From: Neobacillus sp. OS1-2
Lineage (GTDB): Bacteria > Bacillota > Bacilli > Bacillales > Cytobacillaceae
Length of the DNA stretch: 64,000 nucleotides
Reading direction: 5' to 3'
Assembly: GCF_030915505.1 (NCBI RefSeq)
Contig: NZ_CP133265.1
Location: forward strand, 3,376,001 to 3,440,000
Shown: positions 43,290-51,999 of the stretch, piece by piece
Position numbering within the stretch: position 1 is the first letter of the stretch
Layout: each line of letters starts with the position of its first letter
The notes under the pieces: model-generated
What the model saw: only the letters and a program-made list of their open reading frames with translations
Told to the model about the DNA's origin: nothing
Databases searched by the model: none
Program-made: the position numbers and the translations under genes

Positions 43290-44414
43290 TTGGAGAATCA
43301 GTTCAATGAAAAAGAAATTTTTCCTCATGAAATAAATGGAGTACACACAAAAGAAACTGAAGCGCATGAAAGCGAACAAAAATATAGACGGATATTTGAA
43401 GATTCTATTGACGGACTAATTCTTTGGGATAATGAACATCGATTTGTCGATGTAAATATTGCTGCTGAACGAATGATTGGTCTGCCAAAGAATAAATTAA
43501 TTGGCCAACGAGTATATGATCTATCTACCCCGCTAGAGGGGAAAAAGCAAGAAATTTTGAAGCATATTGATCAGCTTTTAAATGAAGGACAAAAAGCATC
43601 GACTATCACTTTTGAAACCGAAGATGGTAACAAGATCTATTTTGATTACACATCCCAATTGGATATTGTCGATGGTGTGAATTTAACAGTATTTAAGGAT
43701 GTTACCGATAAAGTAGTGATGCAAGAACAGCTTCGGAAGTCGGATACATTAAATGTGATAGGGGAACTTGCTGCAGGAATTGCCCACGAAATACGTAATC
43801 CTATGACGGCATTGAAAGGTTTCATTCAATTACTTGAAAGCAGTATTACAAAGGAGCATTCACTGTATTATCAAGTAATCACAACTGAATTACAACGAAT
43901 TGATTCAATTATTAATGAGTTTTTAATTCTCGCCAAGCCACAGGCAGTTAGATTTCAGGAAAAAGATATAAACAAAATTATGAAGGAGACGGTTGACCTG
44001 CTGTCTGCGCAGGCAGTATTGTACAACGTTCAATTTGTAACAAATTATGATGAGAGCCTACCACTTGTATTTTGTGAACCAAATCAATTGAAAAAGGTTT
44101 TTATTAATTTAATAAAGAATGCAATCGAGGTCATGCCTAATGGCGGGAATATTACCATTACTACAAAAAAAATGAGAAACCAGCAAATTCAGATTATCAT
44201 CAAAGATGAGGGCTGTGGAATTTCAAAGGAAAAAATAAAAAAGCTAGGTGAACCGTTTTACACAACAAAAGACCGAGGAACTGGGCTTGGATTAATGGTA
44301 AGCTACAGAATCATCGACGAACATAAAGGAACTATTTTTGTTAAAAGTGAAGAGGGAAAAGGGACAATTTTTAATATAAAGTTGCCCATTAAAAAGCTTC
44401 ATCCAATCGTGTAA
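43290..44414 (+). CDS. PAS-domain histidine kinase (sporulation-kinase type)
   Basis: 374 residues, no membrane segment. A PAS domain (25-140, KYRRIFEDSIDGLILWDNEHRF) is followed by HisKA with His166 (AAGIAHEIRNPMTALKGFIQ), then HATPase with NLIKNAIEVM and GTGLGLMVSYRII. HisKA of this exact type is found in KinA-KinE, which feed the Spo0F phosphorelay. No response regulator is adjacent, as for the Kin proteins. Starts with TTG after GCGGGGTG. The signal is unknown. Confidence 0.85.
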   Translation: MENQFNEKEIFPHEINGVHTKETEAHESEQKYRRIFEDSIDGLILWDNEHRFVDVNIAAERMIGLPKNKLIGQRVYDLSTPLEGKKQEILKHIDQLLNEGQKASTITFETEDGNKIYFDYTSQLDIVDGVNLTVFKDVTDKVVMQEQLRKSDTLNVIGELAAGIAHEIRNPMTALKGFIQLLESSITKEHSLYYQVITTELQRIDSIINEFLILAKPQAVRFQEKDINKIMKETVDLLSAQAVLYNVQFVTNYDESLPLVFCEPNQLKKVFINLIKNAIEVMPNGGNITITTKKMRNQQIQIIIKDEGCGISKEKIKKLGEPFYTTKDRGTGLGLMVSYRIIDEHKGTIFVKSEEGKGTIFNIKLPIKKLHPIV

Positions 44415-44444
44415 AACACTTCCAAATTGTTTTGGAAGTGTTTT
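44413..44444. terminator. shared terminator between the kinase and mtnK
   Basis: AAAACACTTCCAAA (44413-44426) pairs perfectly with TTTGGAAGTGTTTT (44431-44444), loop TTGT. Confidence 0.85.
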
Positions 44445-44466
44445 ACCTATACCAGCAAAATATATG

Positions 44467-45669
44467 TTAATCATTCTTTTCATTTTTAATAACTTCTTTA
44501 ACTTTTGAAATGAATACAGCACAATTTATGAGTTCTTTACGTTGCTTAATTAAGATCTTACCAAGGTCTAATGTTTTCCTTTTCGCAGCTAATCTTGTAT
44601 GGACATCTTCAATACTATTCAAATCAGCAACATGTGCGAGTCCAATCGTTCTTCTAATTAATTCGCAGCCTGCAAATCCAAGAGAATCCTCGAAAAATTT
44701 TGCTAAAGTATAATTCAAGAATTTATCCGTTTTAACCAAAACCTCTTTATTTTCCGTACTCCATAAATGAGTAAATTCATCCCTAAAGACTTCCCAAACG
44801 ATTTCAATATGGCGGATAAAGGGTTCGCGGTTAGTAGGATTAGCAATTACTTGGAAAAGCAAATTTGCAAATACTTGGCCAATATCAAAACCAGCCGGAC
44901 CGTAGAAAGCGAATTCGGGGTCAATCACTTTTGTTTCTGAATTGCTGGCAAAAACGCTTCCAGTATGCAAATCCCCATGTAAGAGAACTTCTGCCTCTGT
45001 TAAAAAGCTTCTTTTTAGCAGATTCACTTGAAACTTCAGTTCCTCATCCTGCCAGAGGGCATTGACGTCAGCTAATAGACCATCCTCAAATTCGTTGGTA
45101 TCGGCATCAAAATACGGGTTTGTAAAAATTAAATCCTCGGTTATTTTGCAAAGCTCCGGATTAATAAACTTTTGTACCAGCTCTTTTTTTGCTGTCGGAC
45201 CTAGTCCGTAATCTGATGTAAAGAAAATAGTTTTTGCTAGATATTCACCCAAATGGTTAGAAATGTGCGGGTATAATTCACCGTTTATAAATCCCGTTCT
45301 GGCAATGGCTAGATGGGAAAGATCCTCCATGACTGTAACGGCAAGCACATCATCTGTGAAATAAACTTTTGGGACATAATGAGGGGCAATCTGCCCAAAG
45401 GTTTTTAAGGCATCTGCTTCAATTTTGGCTCGTTTTAATGTTAAGGGCCAGCTTTCGCCAACCACTTTGGCATATGGGAGAGCTTGTTTGATAATGAGGC
45501 CCTTTCTGTCACGTTCATCAACAATATGAAAAACGAGGTTTAAATTACCATCCCCAATCTCTTTGCAGGACAGTACAGCATGTTCAGTAAAAAAATTTAA
45601 ACTTATTGCTAGTTCAATAGCGGCAGTTTCAGTAAATGGTGCGTAATGTGTTTGTTTAAGGTGACTCAT
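44467..45669 (-). CDS. mtnK: S-methyl-5-thioribose kinase MtnK
   Basis: 400 residues. It phosphorylates methylthioribose in the methionine salvage pathway. Motifs: EIGDGNLNLVFHI, the Brenner-type catalytic HGDLHTGS, and VIDPEFAFYGPAGFDIG. The messenger begins with an S-box, so it is made only when SAM is low. In B. subtilis mtnA (the isomerase) follows mtnK; here the next gene is an unrelated convergent kinase, so mtnA must be elsewhere. Confidence 0.96.
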   Translation of the reverse strand: MSHLKQTHYAPFTETAAIELAISLNFFTEHAVLSCKEIGDGNLNLVFHIVDERDRKGLIIKQALPYAKVVGESWPLTLKRAKIEADALKTFGQIAPHYVPKVYFTDDVLAVTVMEDLSHLAIARTGFINGELYPHISNHLGEYLAKTIFFTSDYGLGPTAKKELVQKFINPELCKITEDLIFTNPYFDADTNEFEDGLLADVNALWQDEELKFQVNLLKRSFLTEAEVLLHGDLHTGSVFASNSETKVIDPEFAFYGPAGFDIGQVFANLLFQVIANPTNREPFIRHIEIVWEVFRDEFTHLWSTENKEVLVKTDKFLNYTLAKFFEDSLGFAGCELIRRTIGLAHVADLNSIEDVHTRLAAKRKTLDLGKILIKQRKELINCAVFISKVKEVIKNEKND

Positions 45670-45716
45670 TCATATTCCTCCTTGTTTTATGGAGGCTTTT
45701 GTCAGCGCAATAGTGC

Positions 45717-45748
45717 TAAAAAAGCCTCTTTCTCATCTGAAAGAGGCT
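45717..45748 (-). terminator. expression-platform terminator of the mtnK S-box
   Basis: AGCCTCTTTC (45723-45732) pairs with GAAAGAGGCT (45739-45748), with a run of six T on the minus strand. It forms when SAM is bound. Confidence 0.9.
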
Positions 45749-45770
45749 AGAAGACAATCGTCTGTCACAC

Positions 45771-45929
45771 CTCTTATCTCTCAGAAAGTTAAACCTTCTG
45801 TTGGAATTAGCACCGTGCCATATTGGGTGAGTAACCCTGCGTTAAATTTACGCCTCATTTGACTAATGAAAATACGGTCGGTTGCTGGGCTTCAAAGGGC
45901 CAAATCCCTCAGCCAGCTCGTGATAAGAG
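45771..45929 (-). promoter_or_regulatory. SAM-I riboswitch (S-box) upstream of mtnK
   Basis: On the minus strand: P1 CTCTTATC ... GATAAGAG, the CTGGCTGAGGGA and GAAGCCCAGCAACC core, the GGTGCTAATTCC motif and GAGAGATAAGAG end. All S-box core elements are present; P3 is somewhat long. Confidence 0.95.
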
Positions 45930-46060
45930 TAAAACTATTCAATACGCTAAAAATGATAACAGTTTGATGAACGTAGTGTCAATATATTTTGAAAACTTTT
46001 ATTAACCCGTGATTACGTCTTCCCAAAACCTAAAGGCTTCACTTTTTAAAAAGTTTCAGA

Positions 46061-46095
46061 ATTATAACTTTACAAGTTACTATAAAAGTTATAAT
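46061..46095 (+). promoter_or_regulatory. 11-bp inverted repeat upstream of mtnE
   Basis: ATTATAACTTT (46061-46071) and AAAGTTATAAT (46085-46095), 13 bp apart, just before TATAAT (46119-46124). mtnE has no S-box, so this dyad is a candidate operator of unknown factor. Confidence 0.5.
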
Positions 46096-46151
46096 ATTTA
46101 TCACTAGAATTTCTACTGTATAATTGAAAACTATTGAAGCGGGTGAAAACG

Positions 46152-47330
46152 ATGAAGCAATTCCCACCATCAGACATGTTAACAAGTCTGCCAAAACAGT
46201 TTTTTGCCGGGCTAGTTAAAAAGGTCGGTGAATATATTTCCGAGGGACACGATGTGATTAATCTGGGTCAAGGTAATCCTGATCAGCCAACCCCATCACA
46301 TATTGTGGCAAGGCTTCAAGAAGCTGCAACAAATCCTCTGAATCATAAATATTCGCCCTTTCAGGGACATCGGTATTTAAAACAGGCTGCGGCTGATTTT
46401 TATTTGAAAGAATATGGGGTAACCCTTGATGTCGATAAGGAAGTGGCTATTTTATTCGGCGGCAAAGCTGGATTGGTTGAAATCCCGCAGTGTTTGTTAA
46501 ATCCAGGAGACACCATTCTTGTTCCCGACCCCGGATACCCAGATTATTTGTCAGGGGTCGCACTTGCCAAAGCGGAAATGGTGACAATGCCTCTAAGAGA
46601 GCAAAATGATTTTATGCCGGATTACAGTGAGCTGTCGGAAGAGATTTTATCAAAAGCAAAGCTAATGTTCCTCAATTATCCCAATAATCCAACGGGTGCA
46701 ACGGCTACTGCTGGATTTTTTGAGGAAACAGTTAAGCTGGCAAGTGAGAACAATATTTGTGTAGTACATGATTTTGCCTATGGTGCCATTGGATTTGACG
46801 GTGAAAGACCATTAAGCTTCCTGCAGGTTGAAGGAGCAAAAGAGATTGGAATTGAAATTTATACATTGTCTAAAACATATAATATGGCAGGATGGCGTGT
46901 TGGCTTTGCTGTGGGAAATGAGAGTGTCATTTCGGCAATCGAACTTCTTCAAGATCATCTCTATGTAAGTTTATTTGGAGCTGTACAGGAGGCTGCGGCG
47001 GAAGCACTTTTAGGGCCACAGAATTGTGTGAAAGAATTAAATGAACTTTATGAACGGAGAAGAAATATATTAATCGATGGACTTCTATCACTTGGATGGA
47101 ATGTCACGGCACCAAAGGGCTCATTCTTTGCTTGGCTTAAGGTACCAGAGGGATTTTCATCTGAGGAATTCTCCGCAATTCTTCTTGATCAAGCGAATAT
47201 TATGGTCGCTCCAGGGATAGGATTTGGAGAATTTGGCGAGGGCTATGTTCGTGTTGGTTTGTTAACAACCGAAGAACGGTTAACTGAGGCTGTCGAGAGA
47301 ATAGGTAGTTTAGAAATTTTCAAAAAATAG
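46152..47330 (+). CDS. mtnE: methionine-salvage aminotransferase MtnE
   Basis: 392 residues from the ATG at 46152 (site GCGGGTG). A class I PLP aminotransferase: INLGQGNPDQPTP, LNYPNNPTGA, PLP lysine in TLSKTYNMAGWRVG and the C-terminal VRVGLLTTEERL. It converts 2-oxo-4-methylthiobutyrate to methionine, the last salvage step. It lies between divergent mtnK and the S-box operon mtnW-B-D, as in B. subtilis. Confidence 0.92.
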   Translation: MKQFPPSDMLTSLPKQFFAGLVKKVGEYISEGHDVINLGQGNPDQPTPSHIVARLQEAATNPLNHKYSPFQGHRYLKQAAADFYLKEYGVTLDVDKEVAILFGGKAGLVEIPQCLLNPGDTILVPDPGYPDYLSGVALAKAEMVTMPLREQNDFMPDYSELSEEILSKAKLMFLNYPNNPTGATATAGFFEETVKLASENNICVVHDFAYGAIGFDGERPLSFLQVEGAKEIGIEIYTLSKTYNMAGWRVGFAVGNESVISAIELLQDHLYVSLFGAVQEAAAEALLGPQNCVKELNELYERRRNILIDGLLSLGWNVTAPKGSFFAWLKVPEGFSSEEFSAILLDQANIMVAPGIGFGEFGEGYVRVGLLTTEERLTEAVERIGSLEIFKK

Positions 47331-47410
47331 ATTGACAATTTATATTATTCTGGAGATAATACAAAATAAAGTTAAACAACTTGACAATGTGAATAAATAC
47401 GAATCGTTTT

Positions 47411-47518
47411 CTTATCAAGAGCAGGCGGAGGGAAAAGCCCGATGAAGCCCGGCAACCGACTTAAAACCTATGGTTTAAGCACGGTGCTAATTCTTGCAGC
47501 AATGCGCTGAGAGATGAG
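47411..47518 (+). promoter_or_regulatory. SAM-I riboswitch (S-box) upstream of mtnW
   Basis: CTTATC (47411-47416) begins P1; core GCAGGCGGAGGGA, GATGAAGCCCGGCAACC, P3, CACGGTGCTAATTC and GAGAGATGAG (to 47518). It controls the mtnW-mtnX-mtnB-mtnD unit. Confidence 0.95.
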
Positions 47519-47539
47519 AAGATGTTAGTTTGTGATGCT

Positions 47540-47566
47540 AACCTCTTCTTTTCGAAGAGGTTTTTT
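47540..47566 (+). terminator. expression-platform terminator of the mtnW S-box
   Basis: AACCTCTTC (47540-47548) pairs with GAAGAGGTT (47554-47562), followed by TTTT. Confidence 0.9.
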
Positions 47567-47591
47567 ATATATTACGGAAGGAGGATTCATT

Positions 47592-48803
47592 TTGAGTGAA
47601 TTAATAGCTACATATCTACTGCCTAATGAAAAAAATCCAGAAAAAAAAGCTGAGGAAATTGCTTTGGGATTAACGGTTGGCTCATGGACAAACCTGCCTG
47701 AATTAGAGCAAAGTCAACTGCGTAAACATAAAGGCAGGGTCGTCTCCATTGAAGGTTTGCCATCTATCAATGAGCATCATTCGTTGATAAGGATTGCTTA
47801 CCCAACCATAAACTTTTCCAATGACCTGCCTGCTATTCTAACAACTGTTTTCGGAAAGCTTTCATTGGATGGAAAAATAAAATTAGTAGATTTACAGTTT
47901 AATGATGTATTAAAAAGTTTGTTCCCGGGCCCAAGATTCGGTATTGAAGGACTTCGCAAAAAATTGAATGTTTACGAGCGGCCGCTGTTAATGAGTATTT
48001 TTAAAGGAGTACTGGGTAAGGATCTAAACTTTTTATCTGAACAGCTTAAACAGCAGGCTCTTGGCGGTGTTGATCTTGTAAAGGATGATGAAATCCTTTT
48101 TGAAAATAATTTAACACCCTTTGAAAAAAGAATTGCTGTCGGTAAAGCTGTTTTACAAAAAGTATGGGAACATACTGGACACCGGACATTATACGCAGTA
48201 AACCTAACCGGCCGAACGTCCCAGCTTAGGGATAAAGCTAAAAGGGCTTCTGAACTGGGTGCAGACCTTTTGTTGTTTAATGTGTTTTCCTACGGCCTCG
48301 ATGTTCTGCAGGAGTTAAGAGAGGATTCAGAGATTGCACTGCCGATTATGGCACATCCTGCGGTCAGCGGTGCCTCAACCTCTTCACCGGAATTTGGCTT
48401 TTCTCATTCGCTGTTACTTGGCAAGCTACTCCGATATGCTGGAGCCGATTTGTCATTATTCCCATCGCCATATGGAACAGTTGCACTAGATAAACCTTTA
48501 GCCCTTTCAATTGCAGCCGAACTTATGAAGGATGATGTCTTTAAGAAGGCCTTCCCGGTTCCGTCAGCGGGCATCCATCCGGGATTGGTGCCATTATTAA
48601 TTCGAGATTTTGGAGATGATGCTGTTATCAATGCCGGTGGTGGTGTCCATGGACATCCGAAAGGCGCACATGGCGGTGGTCTTGCCTTTAGACAAGCGAT
48701 TGAAACGACTCTCCAAGGGATACCGCTGGTTGAAGGAGCGGAACTATTCCCTGAACTTAAGCAGGCCTTGGAACTTTGGGGAAGTGCCGAGGTGATCCAC
48801 TAA
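47592..48803 (+). CDS. mtnW: 2,3-diketo-5-methylthiopentyl-1-phosphate enolase MtnW
   Basis: 403 residues from a TTG at 47592 with AAGGAGGATT upstream; a longer frame from 47532 runs through the terminator and is not real. A RuBisCO-like protein: [13 protein letters not shown], where the RuBisCO carbamate lysine would be, and the phosphate-binding [13 protein letters not shown]. It enolises the salvage intermediate. First gene of the S-box operon. Confidence 0.94.
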   Translation: MSELIATYLLPNEKNPEKKAEEIALGLTVGSWTNLPELEQSQLRKHKGRVVSIEGLPSINEHHSLIRIAYPTINFSNDLPAILTTVFGKLSLDGKIKLVDLQFNDVLKSLFPGPRFGIEGLRKKLNVYERPLLMSIFKGVLGKDLNFLSEQLKQQALGGVDLVKDDEILFENNLTPFEKRIAVGKAVLQKVWEHTGHRTLYAVNLTGRTSQLRDKAKRASELGADLLLFNVFSYGLDVLQELREDSEIALPIMAHPAVSGASTSSPEFGFSHSLLLGKLLRYAGADLSLFPSPYGTVALDKPLALSIAAELMKDDVFKKAFPVPSAGIHPGLVPLLIRDFGDDAVINAGGGVHGHPKGAHGGGLAFRQAIETTLQGIPLVEGAELFPELKQALELWGSAEVIH

Positions 48804-48932
48804 ATGGCAAAGCCAATCATTTTTTGTGACTTTGATGGAACCATAACTCAAAGTGACAACATCATTGCCATTATGAAAAAATTTGCCCCCCCAGCGTGGG
48901 TGGAGCTTATAGAATGGAGGTGGCTGAGCTAA
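48804..48932 (+). pseudogene. mtnX: remnant of mtnX (2-hydroxy-3-keto-5-methylthiopentenyl-1-P phosphatase)
   Basis: Only 42 codons where MtnX normally has about 235. Residues 1-36 match the start of MtnX, with the HAD motif DFDGTIT and [18 protein letters not shown], then the frame runs into EWRWLS and a stop. HAD motifs II-IV are gone. It lies exactly between mtnW and mtnB, so an internal deletion of roughly 570 bp (real or an assembly artefact) is the best reading. The protein cannot be active. The phosphatase step must be done by another enzyme if the pathway still works. Confidence 0.85.
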
Positions 48933-48933
48933 C

Positions 48934-49563
48934 ATGCTAATGGAAAAATGGACTGAACTGGCTGATGTAAAGGATGAACTGGCTGAGCGTGATTGGTTTA
49001 TGGGCACAAGCGGAAACCTTGCCATTAAAGTGAGTGACCATCCTCTTCAATTTTTGGTAACGGCAAGCGGGAAGGATAAACGGAAGCGAACGGACGAAGA
49101 CTTTTTACTTGTTGATGAATTTGGTCGTGCTGCTCGTGAAACCCATTTAAAGCCTTCCGCAGAGACACTACTGCATGTGGAGATTTACCGCAAGACGAAT
49201 GCAGGCTGCAGCCTACATGTCCATACAATTGATAATAACGTCATTTCCGAAGTATATGGGGATCATGGTGAGGTGACATTTAAGGGTCAGGAGCTTATTA
49301 AAGCCTTTGATAAGTGGGAAGAGGATGCTGTATTAACTATCCCAATTATCCATAACTATGCTCATATCCCGACATTGGCAAGTAAATTTTCAGAACATGT
49401 TTTATCGGATTCTGGAGCTGTTTTAATCCGGAACCATGGGATTACTGTATGGGGAAGGAACGCTTTTGAAGCAAAGAAAATTCTTGAAGCTTCCGAATTT
49501 CTATTCTGTTACCAATTACGCTTACTAGAACATAAATCATATCAATTGTTTAAAGTAGTGTAA
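48934..49563 (+). CDS. mtnB: methylthioribulose-1-phosphate dehydratase MtnB
   Basis: 209 residues, class II aldolase family. Metal-binding His in LHVHTIDNN and RNHGITVWG, plus [10 protein letters not shown] at the N-terminus. It removes water from methylthioribulose 1-phosphate, using zinc. The start lies one base after the stop of the mtnX remnant. Full length with no damage, in contrast to its neighbour. Confidence 0.93.
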   Translation: MLMEKWTELADVKDELAERDWFMGTSGNLAIKVSDHPLQFLVTASGKDKRKRTDEDFLLVDEFGRAARETHLKPSAETLLHVEIYRKTNAGCSLHVHTIDNNVISEVYGDHGEVTFKGQELIKAFDKWEEDAVLTIPIIHNYAHIPTLASKFSEHVLSDSGAVLIRNHGITVWGRNAFEAKKILEASEFLFCYQLRLLEHKSYQLFKVV

Positions 49564-49590
49564 AACTTAATTAATAAGGAGAGAAACACA

Positions 49591-50124
49591 ATGGCATATA
49601 TTACATTCCAAAACAAAAAAGAGCAAATTCACGAACAAGAGGCAGTAGCAAGGTTCCTTGCGACACAAGAAGTTATTTATGAAAATTGGAATATTCGTAA
49701 ACTCCCAGAGGAACTTGTAGAAAAATATCTTTTGAGCGATGAAGAAAAAGAAGATATCCTCACTACTTTTGCTGATGAAATTGCTGATATTTCCGCAAGA
49801 CGAGGCTACAAGGCTCAAGATGTGATTTCTTTATCTGAAAATACACCAAATCTCGATACCCTGTTGACAAACTTTAAAAATGAGCACCATCATACAGATG
49901 ATGAAGTCCGCTTTATCGTTAGCGGACATGGGGTGTTTATTATCCAGGGTAATGATGGGGAGTTTTTCGAAGTGCATTTGAATCCTGGTGATCTGATATC
50001 AGTCCCTGAAAATACAAGGCATTACTTTACTCTTGAAGAAGACCGGAAAGTTGTCGCCATAAGAATCTTTGTAACAACCGAAGGCTGGGTACCAATCTAT
50101 GAAAAAGAAAAAGTGAATTTATAA
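49591..50124 (+). CDS. mtnD: acireductone dioxygenase MtnD
   Basis: 177 residues, cupin fold. Metal ligands in NEHHHTDDEVRF (His99, His101, Glu105) and His144 in ENTRHYF. With iron it makes the methionine precursor 2-oxo-4-methylthiobutyrate. Last gene of the S-box operon; a terminator follows. Confidence 0.95.
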   Translation: MAYITFQNKKEQIHEQEAVARFLATQEVIYENWNIRKLPEELVEKYLLSDEEKEDILTTFADEIADISARRGYKAQDVISLSENTPNLDTLLTNFKNEHHHTDDEVRFIVSGHGVFIIQGNDGEFFEVHLNPGDLISVPENTRHYFTLEEDRKVVAIRIFVTTEGWVPIYEKEKVNL

Positions 50125-50130
50125 GTAAAA

Positions 50131-50162
50131 AACTGACTGGCGGATCGCGCCAGCCAGTTTTT
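50131..50162 (+). terminator. terminator after mtnD
   Basis: AACTGACTGGCG (50131-50142) pairs with CGCCAGCCAGTT (50148-50159) with one mismatch, followed by TTTT. Confidence 0.88.
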
Positions 50163-50173
50163 TGGTTCTGAAG

Positions 50174-50220
50174 GATTTTGTCGTAATCACATGAAAGACA
50201 CCGAGAAAATTGTCGAAAAA
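50174..50220 (+). promoter_or_regulatory. two Spo0A-box-like sequences upstream of the Spo0E-like gene
   Basis: TTTTGTCGTAA near 50176-50186 and TTGTCGAAAAA at 50210-50220 both resemble the 0A box (TGTCGAA core); the second is exact. They lie 130-180 bp before the gene. Confidence 0.45.
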
Positions 50221-50352
50221 CAAGAGAAATAGAATGTTTTGTCTTCTTTTGCGAATGTATTTACTTTTAAAGAAATTCTTGTAATAATTCTTCAAGTAGT
50301 CTATTTTTTTAGTGGATTAAAGTACGTTTTTGCTAGAGTAGGAGGATAACAA

Positions 50353-50595
50353 GTGTACAAGCATAGTAGTAGTCAATCTGAGATGATTGCAGAGATAAAG
50401 GAAAAAAGAGAACTAATGATCAAAAGTGCGAACAACCTTGGCTTTACGAGTGAGGAAACGATAAAATACAGCCAAGAGCTAGATGAATTAATAAATGTGT
50501 ACCAAAGGACAGTTGAGCAAACCTCAAGACCAATTGAAGAAGTTAAATTTTCCTTTAAACAAATGATCATGATTTGGCCCAAAGTTTTAGTATAA
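50353..50595 (+). CDS. Spo0E-family aspartyl-phosphate phosphatase
   Basis: 80 residues starting with GTG (site TAGGAGGATAAC). Two helices with the family motif SQELDELI (YSQELDELINVYQ) and the N-terminal IKEKRELMIKSANNLGFTSEETI. Such proteins remove phosphate from Spo0A~P and hold back sporulation. The C-terminal tail is a little longer than usual for the short members. Whether it is Spo0E itself or a YisI/YnzD-type relative cannot be told. Confidence 0.85.
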   Translation: MYKHSSSQSEMIAEIKEKRELMIKSANNLGFTSEETIKYSQELDELINVYQRTVEQTSRPIEEVKFSFKQMIMIWPKVLV

Positions 50596-50812
50596 TGTAT
50601 ATTGGAAAGCACCTGGTAAGGTGCAGGAATGAAGGCCTTCTACCTATTAATCAGTTGATTTAAAGAAATGATCACATGCCAAGAAGGTCTTCCGGCGCAT
50701 TTTGTATACCGCAAACACAAATGCGATTAATTTTCCAGCAAACTTCTATTTTACTCCCCTATTTTTCTAACCCAACCCAACCCATAATTGAATTCAACAA
50801 TATTTGACAAGC

Positions 50813-50854
50813 TGTGATTTTTATCATTGTTTATATCTCAATATTTCATATAGT
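50813..50854 (+). promoter_or_regulatory. candidate Fnr-type promoter of fixABCX
   Basis: TGTGATTTTTATCATT (50813-50828) matches TGTGA-N6-TCA(CA) at 8 of 10 bases. A TATAGT (50849-50854) lies where a -10 would be for an activator centred near -41. Inference only. Confidence 0.4.
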
Positions 50855-51093
50855 TATATTAGTAGTAATTACATAAAATACACACCAAGATTATCTACCA
50901 ATCATCCACATCAAGTTAGTACTTCAACTACTTTTTCAAAATCACTTCATAGAACCACATTAAGTTTGTTTAGGCTTTCCCTAATTTAATTTTTGTTAAA
51001 CACCAAAGAAAAATAGAAAACTCTCATTGTTTGGTACTATGCTAATGTTGCGATACATATATCGTTAATAAAAGCATTTTTAATAACCAAAGG

Positions 51094-51109
51094 AAGCAAA
51101 CGCTTTCAA
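51094..51109. promoter_or_regulatory. candidate CcpA cre site before fixA
   Basis: On the minus strand TTGAAAGCGTTTGCTT fits the cre pattern TGAAARCGYTT well; the last bases differ. It lies 36 bp before the fixA start. Confidence 0.45.
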
Positions 51110-51144
51110 CATTCTTAGATTATATGGAGGAGGGAAAGTCCTAC

Positions 51145-51969
51145 ATGCACATTGTCGTATGTGTCAAACAAGTCCCTGATACAAAGATTATTAAAATTAA
51201 TCCAAAAACAAACACACTCGACCGCCGAAGTGCGCCAGCCATTTTGAACCCTTACGATGCCCATGCGGTTCAAGAGGCCGTCAAAATTAAGGAAAAAACC
51301 GGTGGTACGATTTCGGTATTGTCAATGGGACCGCCGCAAGCAACAGCAGTCATTAAAAAGAGTATTGAAATAGGGGCAGATAGAGGTTATTTAATTTCCG
51401 ATCGTGCCTTCGCCGGAGCGGACACACTTGCAACTAGTTATGCCCTATCAAAGGCACTTGAACGAATCAGTAAGGATCTCCCAGTGGACATGGTGATCTG
51501 TGGAAAACATGCCATCGATGGTGATACTGGGCAGGTTGGACCTGGTATCGCAAGGAGAATGGATATTCCTCCCGTTACAAATGTAATCGAAGTTACGGAG
51601 GTTAATCAAAAGGAAAGAACAGTATTAATAAAACGAAAGCTGACCAGCGGACATGAATTGATTCAGGCGGAATTGCCATGCTTATTAACTGTTGAAAAAG
51701 AAATCAATGCGATTGAATATTCACCAATGACGAATATGATTAAAGCCGCTAGGTACGAACCCGTTATTTGGGCAGTAAGCGATTTGGAAAATGTGGAACG
51801 GACACAGCTTGGTCTAAAAGGTTCACCAACTATTGTTGGTAAAATGTTTACACCTCCACGACCAGAAGGTGGGAAAAGGTTAGAAGGTTCTGCTGATGAA
51901 CAAGTTGGTCAACTCATGGAAATCTTAATGGAGAAAAGGGACCTATTAACGGTACAGACATCTAAATAA
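51145..51969 (+). CDS. fixA: electron transfer flavoprotein beta-type subunit FixA
   Basis: 274 residues from the ATG at 51145 (site GGAGGAGGG; an in-frame ATG at 51124 overlaps it). ETF-beta family: HIVVCVKQVPDT, LNPYDAHAVQEAV and the AMP/FAD-contacting ICGKHAIDGDTGQVGPGIA, ending in a FixA-type C-terminus. It is followed by FixB, FixC and FixX. FixABCX takes electrons from NADH and splits them between a quinone and ferredoxin or flavodoxin. Confidence 0.92.
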   Translation: MHIVVCVKQVPDTKIIKINPKTNTLDRRSAPAILNPYDAHAVQEAVKIKEKTGGTISVLSMGPPQATAVIKKSIEIGADRGYLISDRAFAGADTLATSYALSKALERISKDLPVDMVICGKHAIDGDTGQVGPGIARRMDIPPVTNVIEVTEVNQKERTVLIKRKLTSGHELIQAELPCLLTVEKEINAIEYSPMTNMIKAARYEPVIWAVSDLENVERTQLGLKGSPTIVGKMFTPPRPEGGKRLEGSADEQVGQLMEILMEKRDLLTVQTSK

Positions 51970-51999
51970 AGTTTATCTTTTGGGCAGGGAGGGATTTAC

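Larger units (their letters stand above)
50596..51144. other. long leader/promoter region of fixABCX
   Basis: About 550 bp with no convincing gene. It contains a GCACC-TGGTAA-GGTGC hairpin just after the Spo0E-like gene, a 70-nt long-range pair GAAGGCCTTCT (near 50629) with AGAAGGTCTTC (near 50681), a candidate Fnr site with -10, a CGATA/TATCG dyad near 51052 and a cre. A short CCCAA triplication lies near 50770. Confidence 0.4.

Noticed and set aside
47532-47591. N-terminal extension of mtnW
   Set aside because: It would be translated through the S-box terminator, and a strong ribosome binding site sits before TTG 47592.
48914-48943. Short frame MEVAELTC overlapping the mtnB start
   Set aside because: Possibly the old C-terminus of mtnX, but far too short to support as a gene.
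50765-50785. CCCAA triplet repeat
   Set aside because: Only three short copies; no array structure, so not CRISPR or a meaningful satellite.
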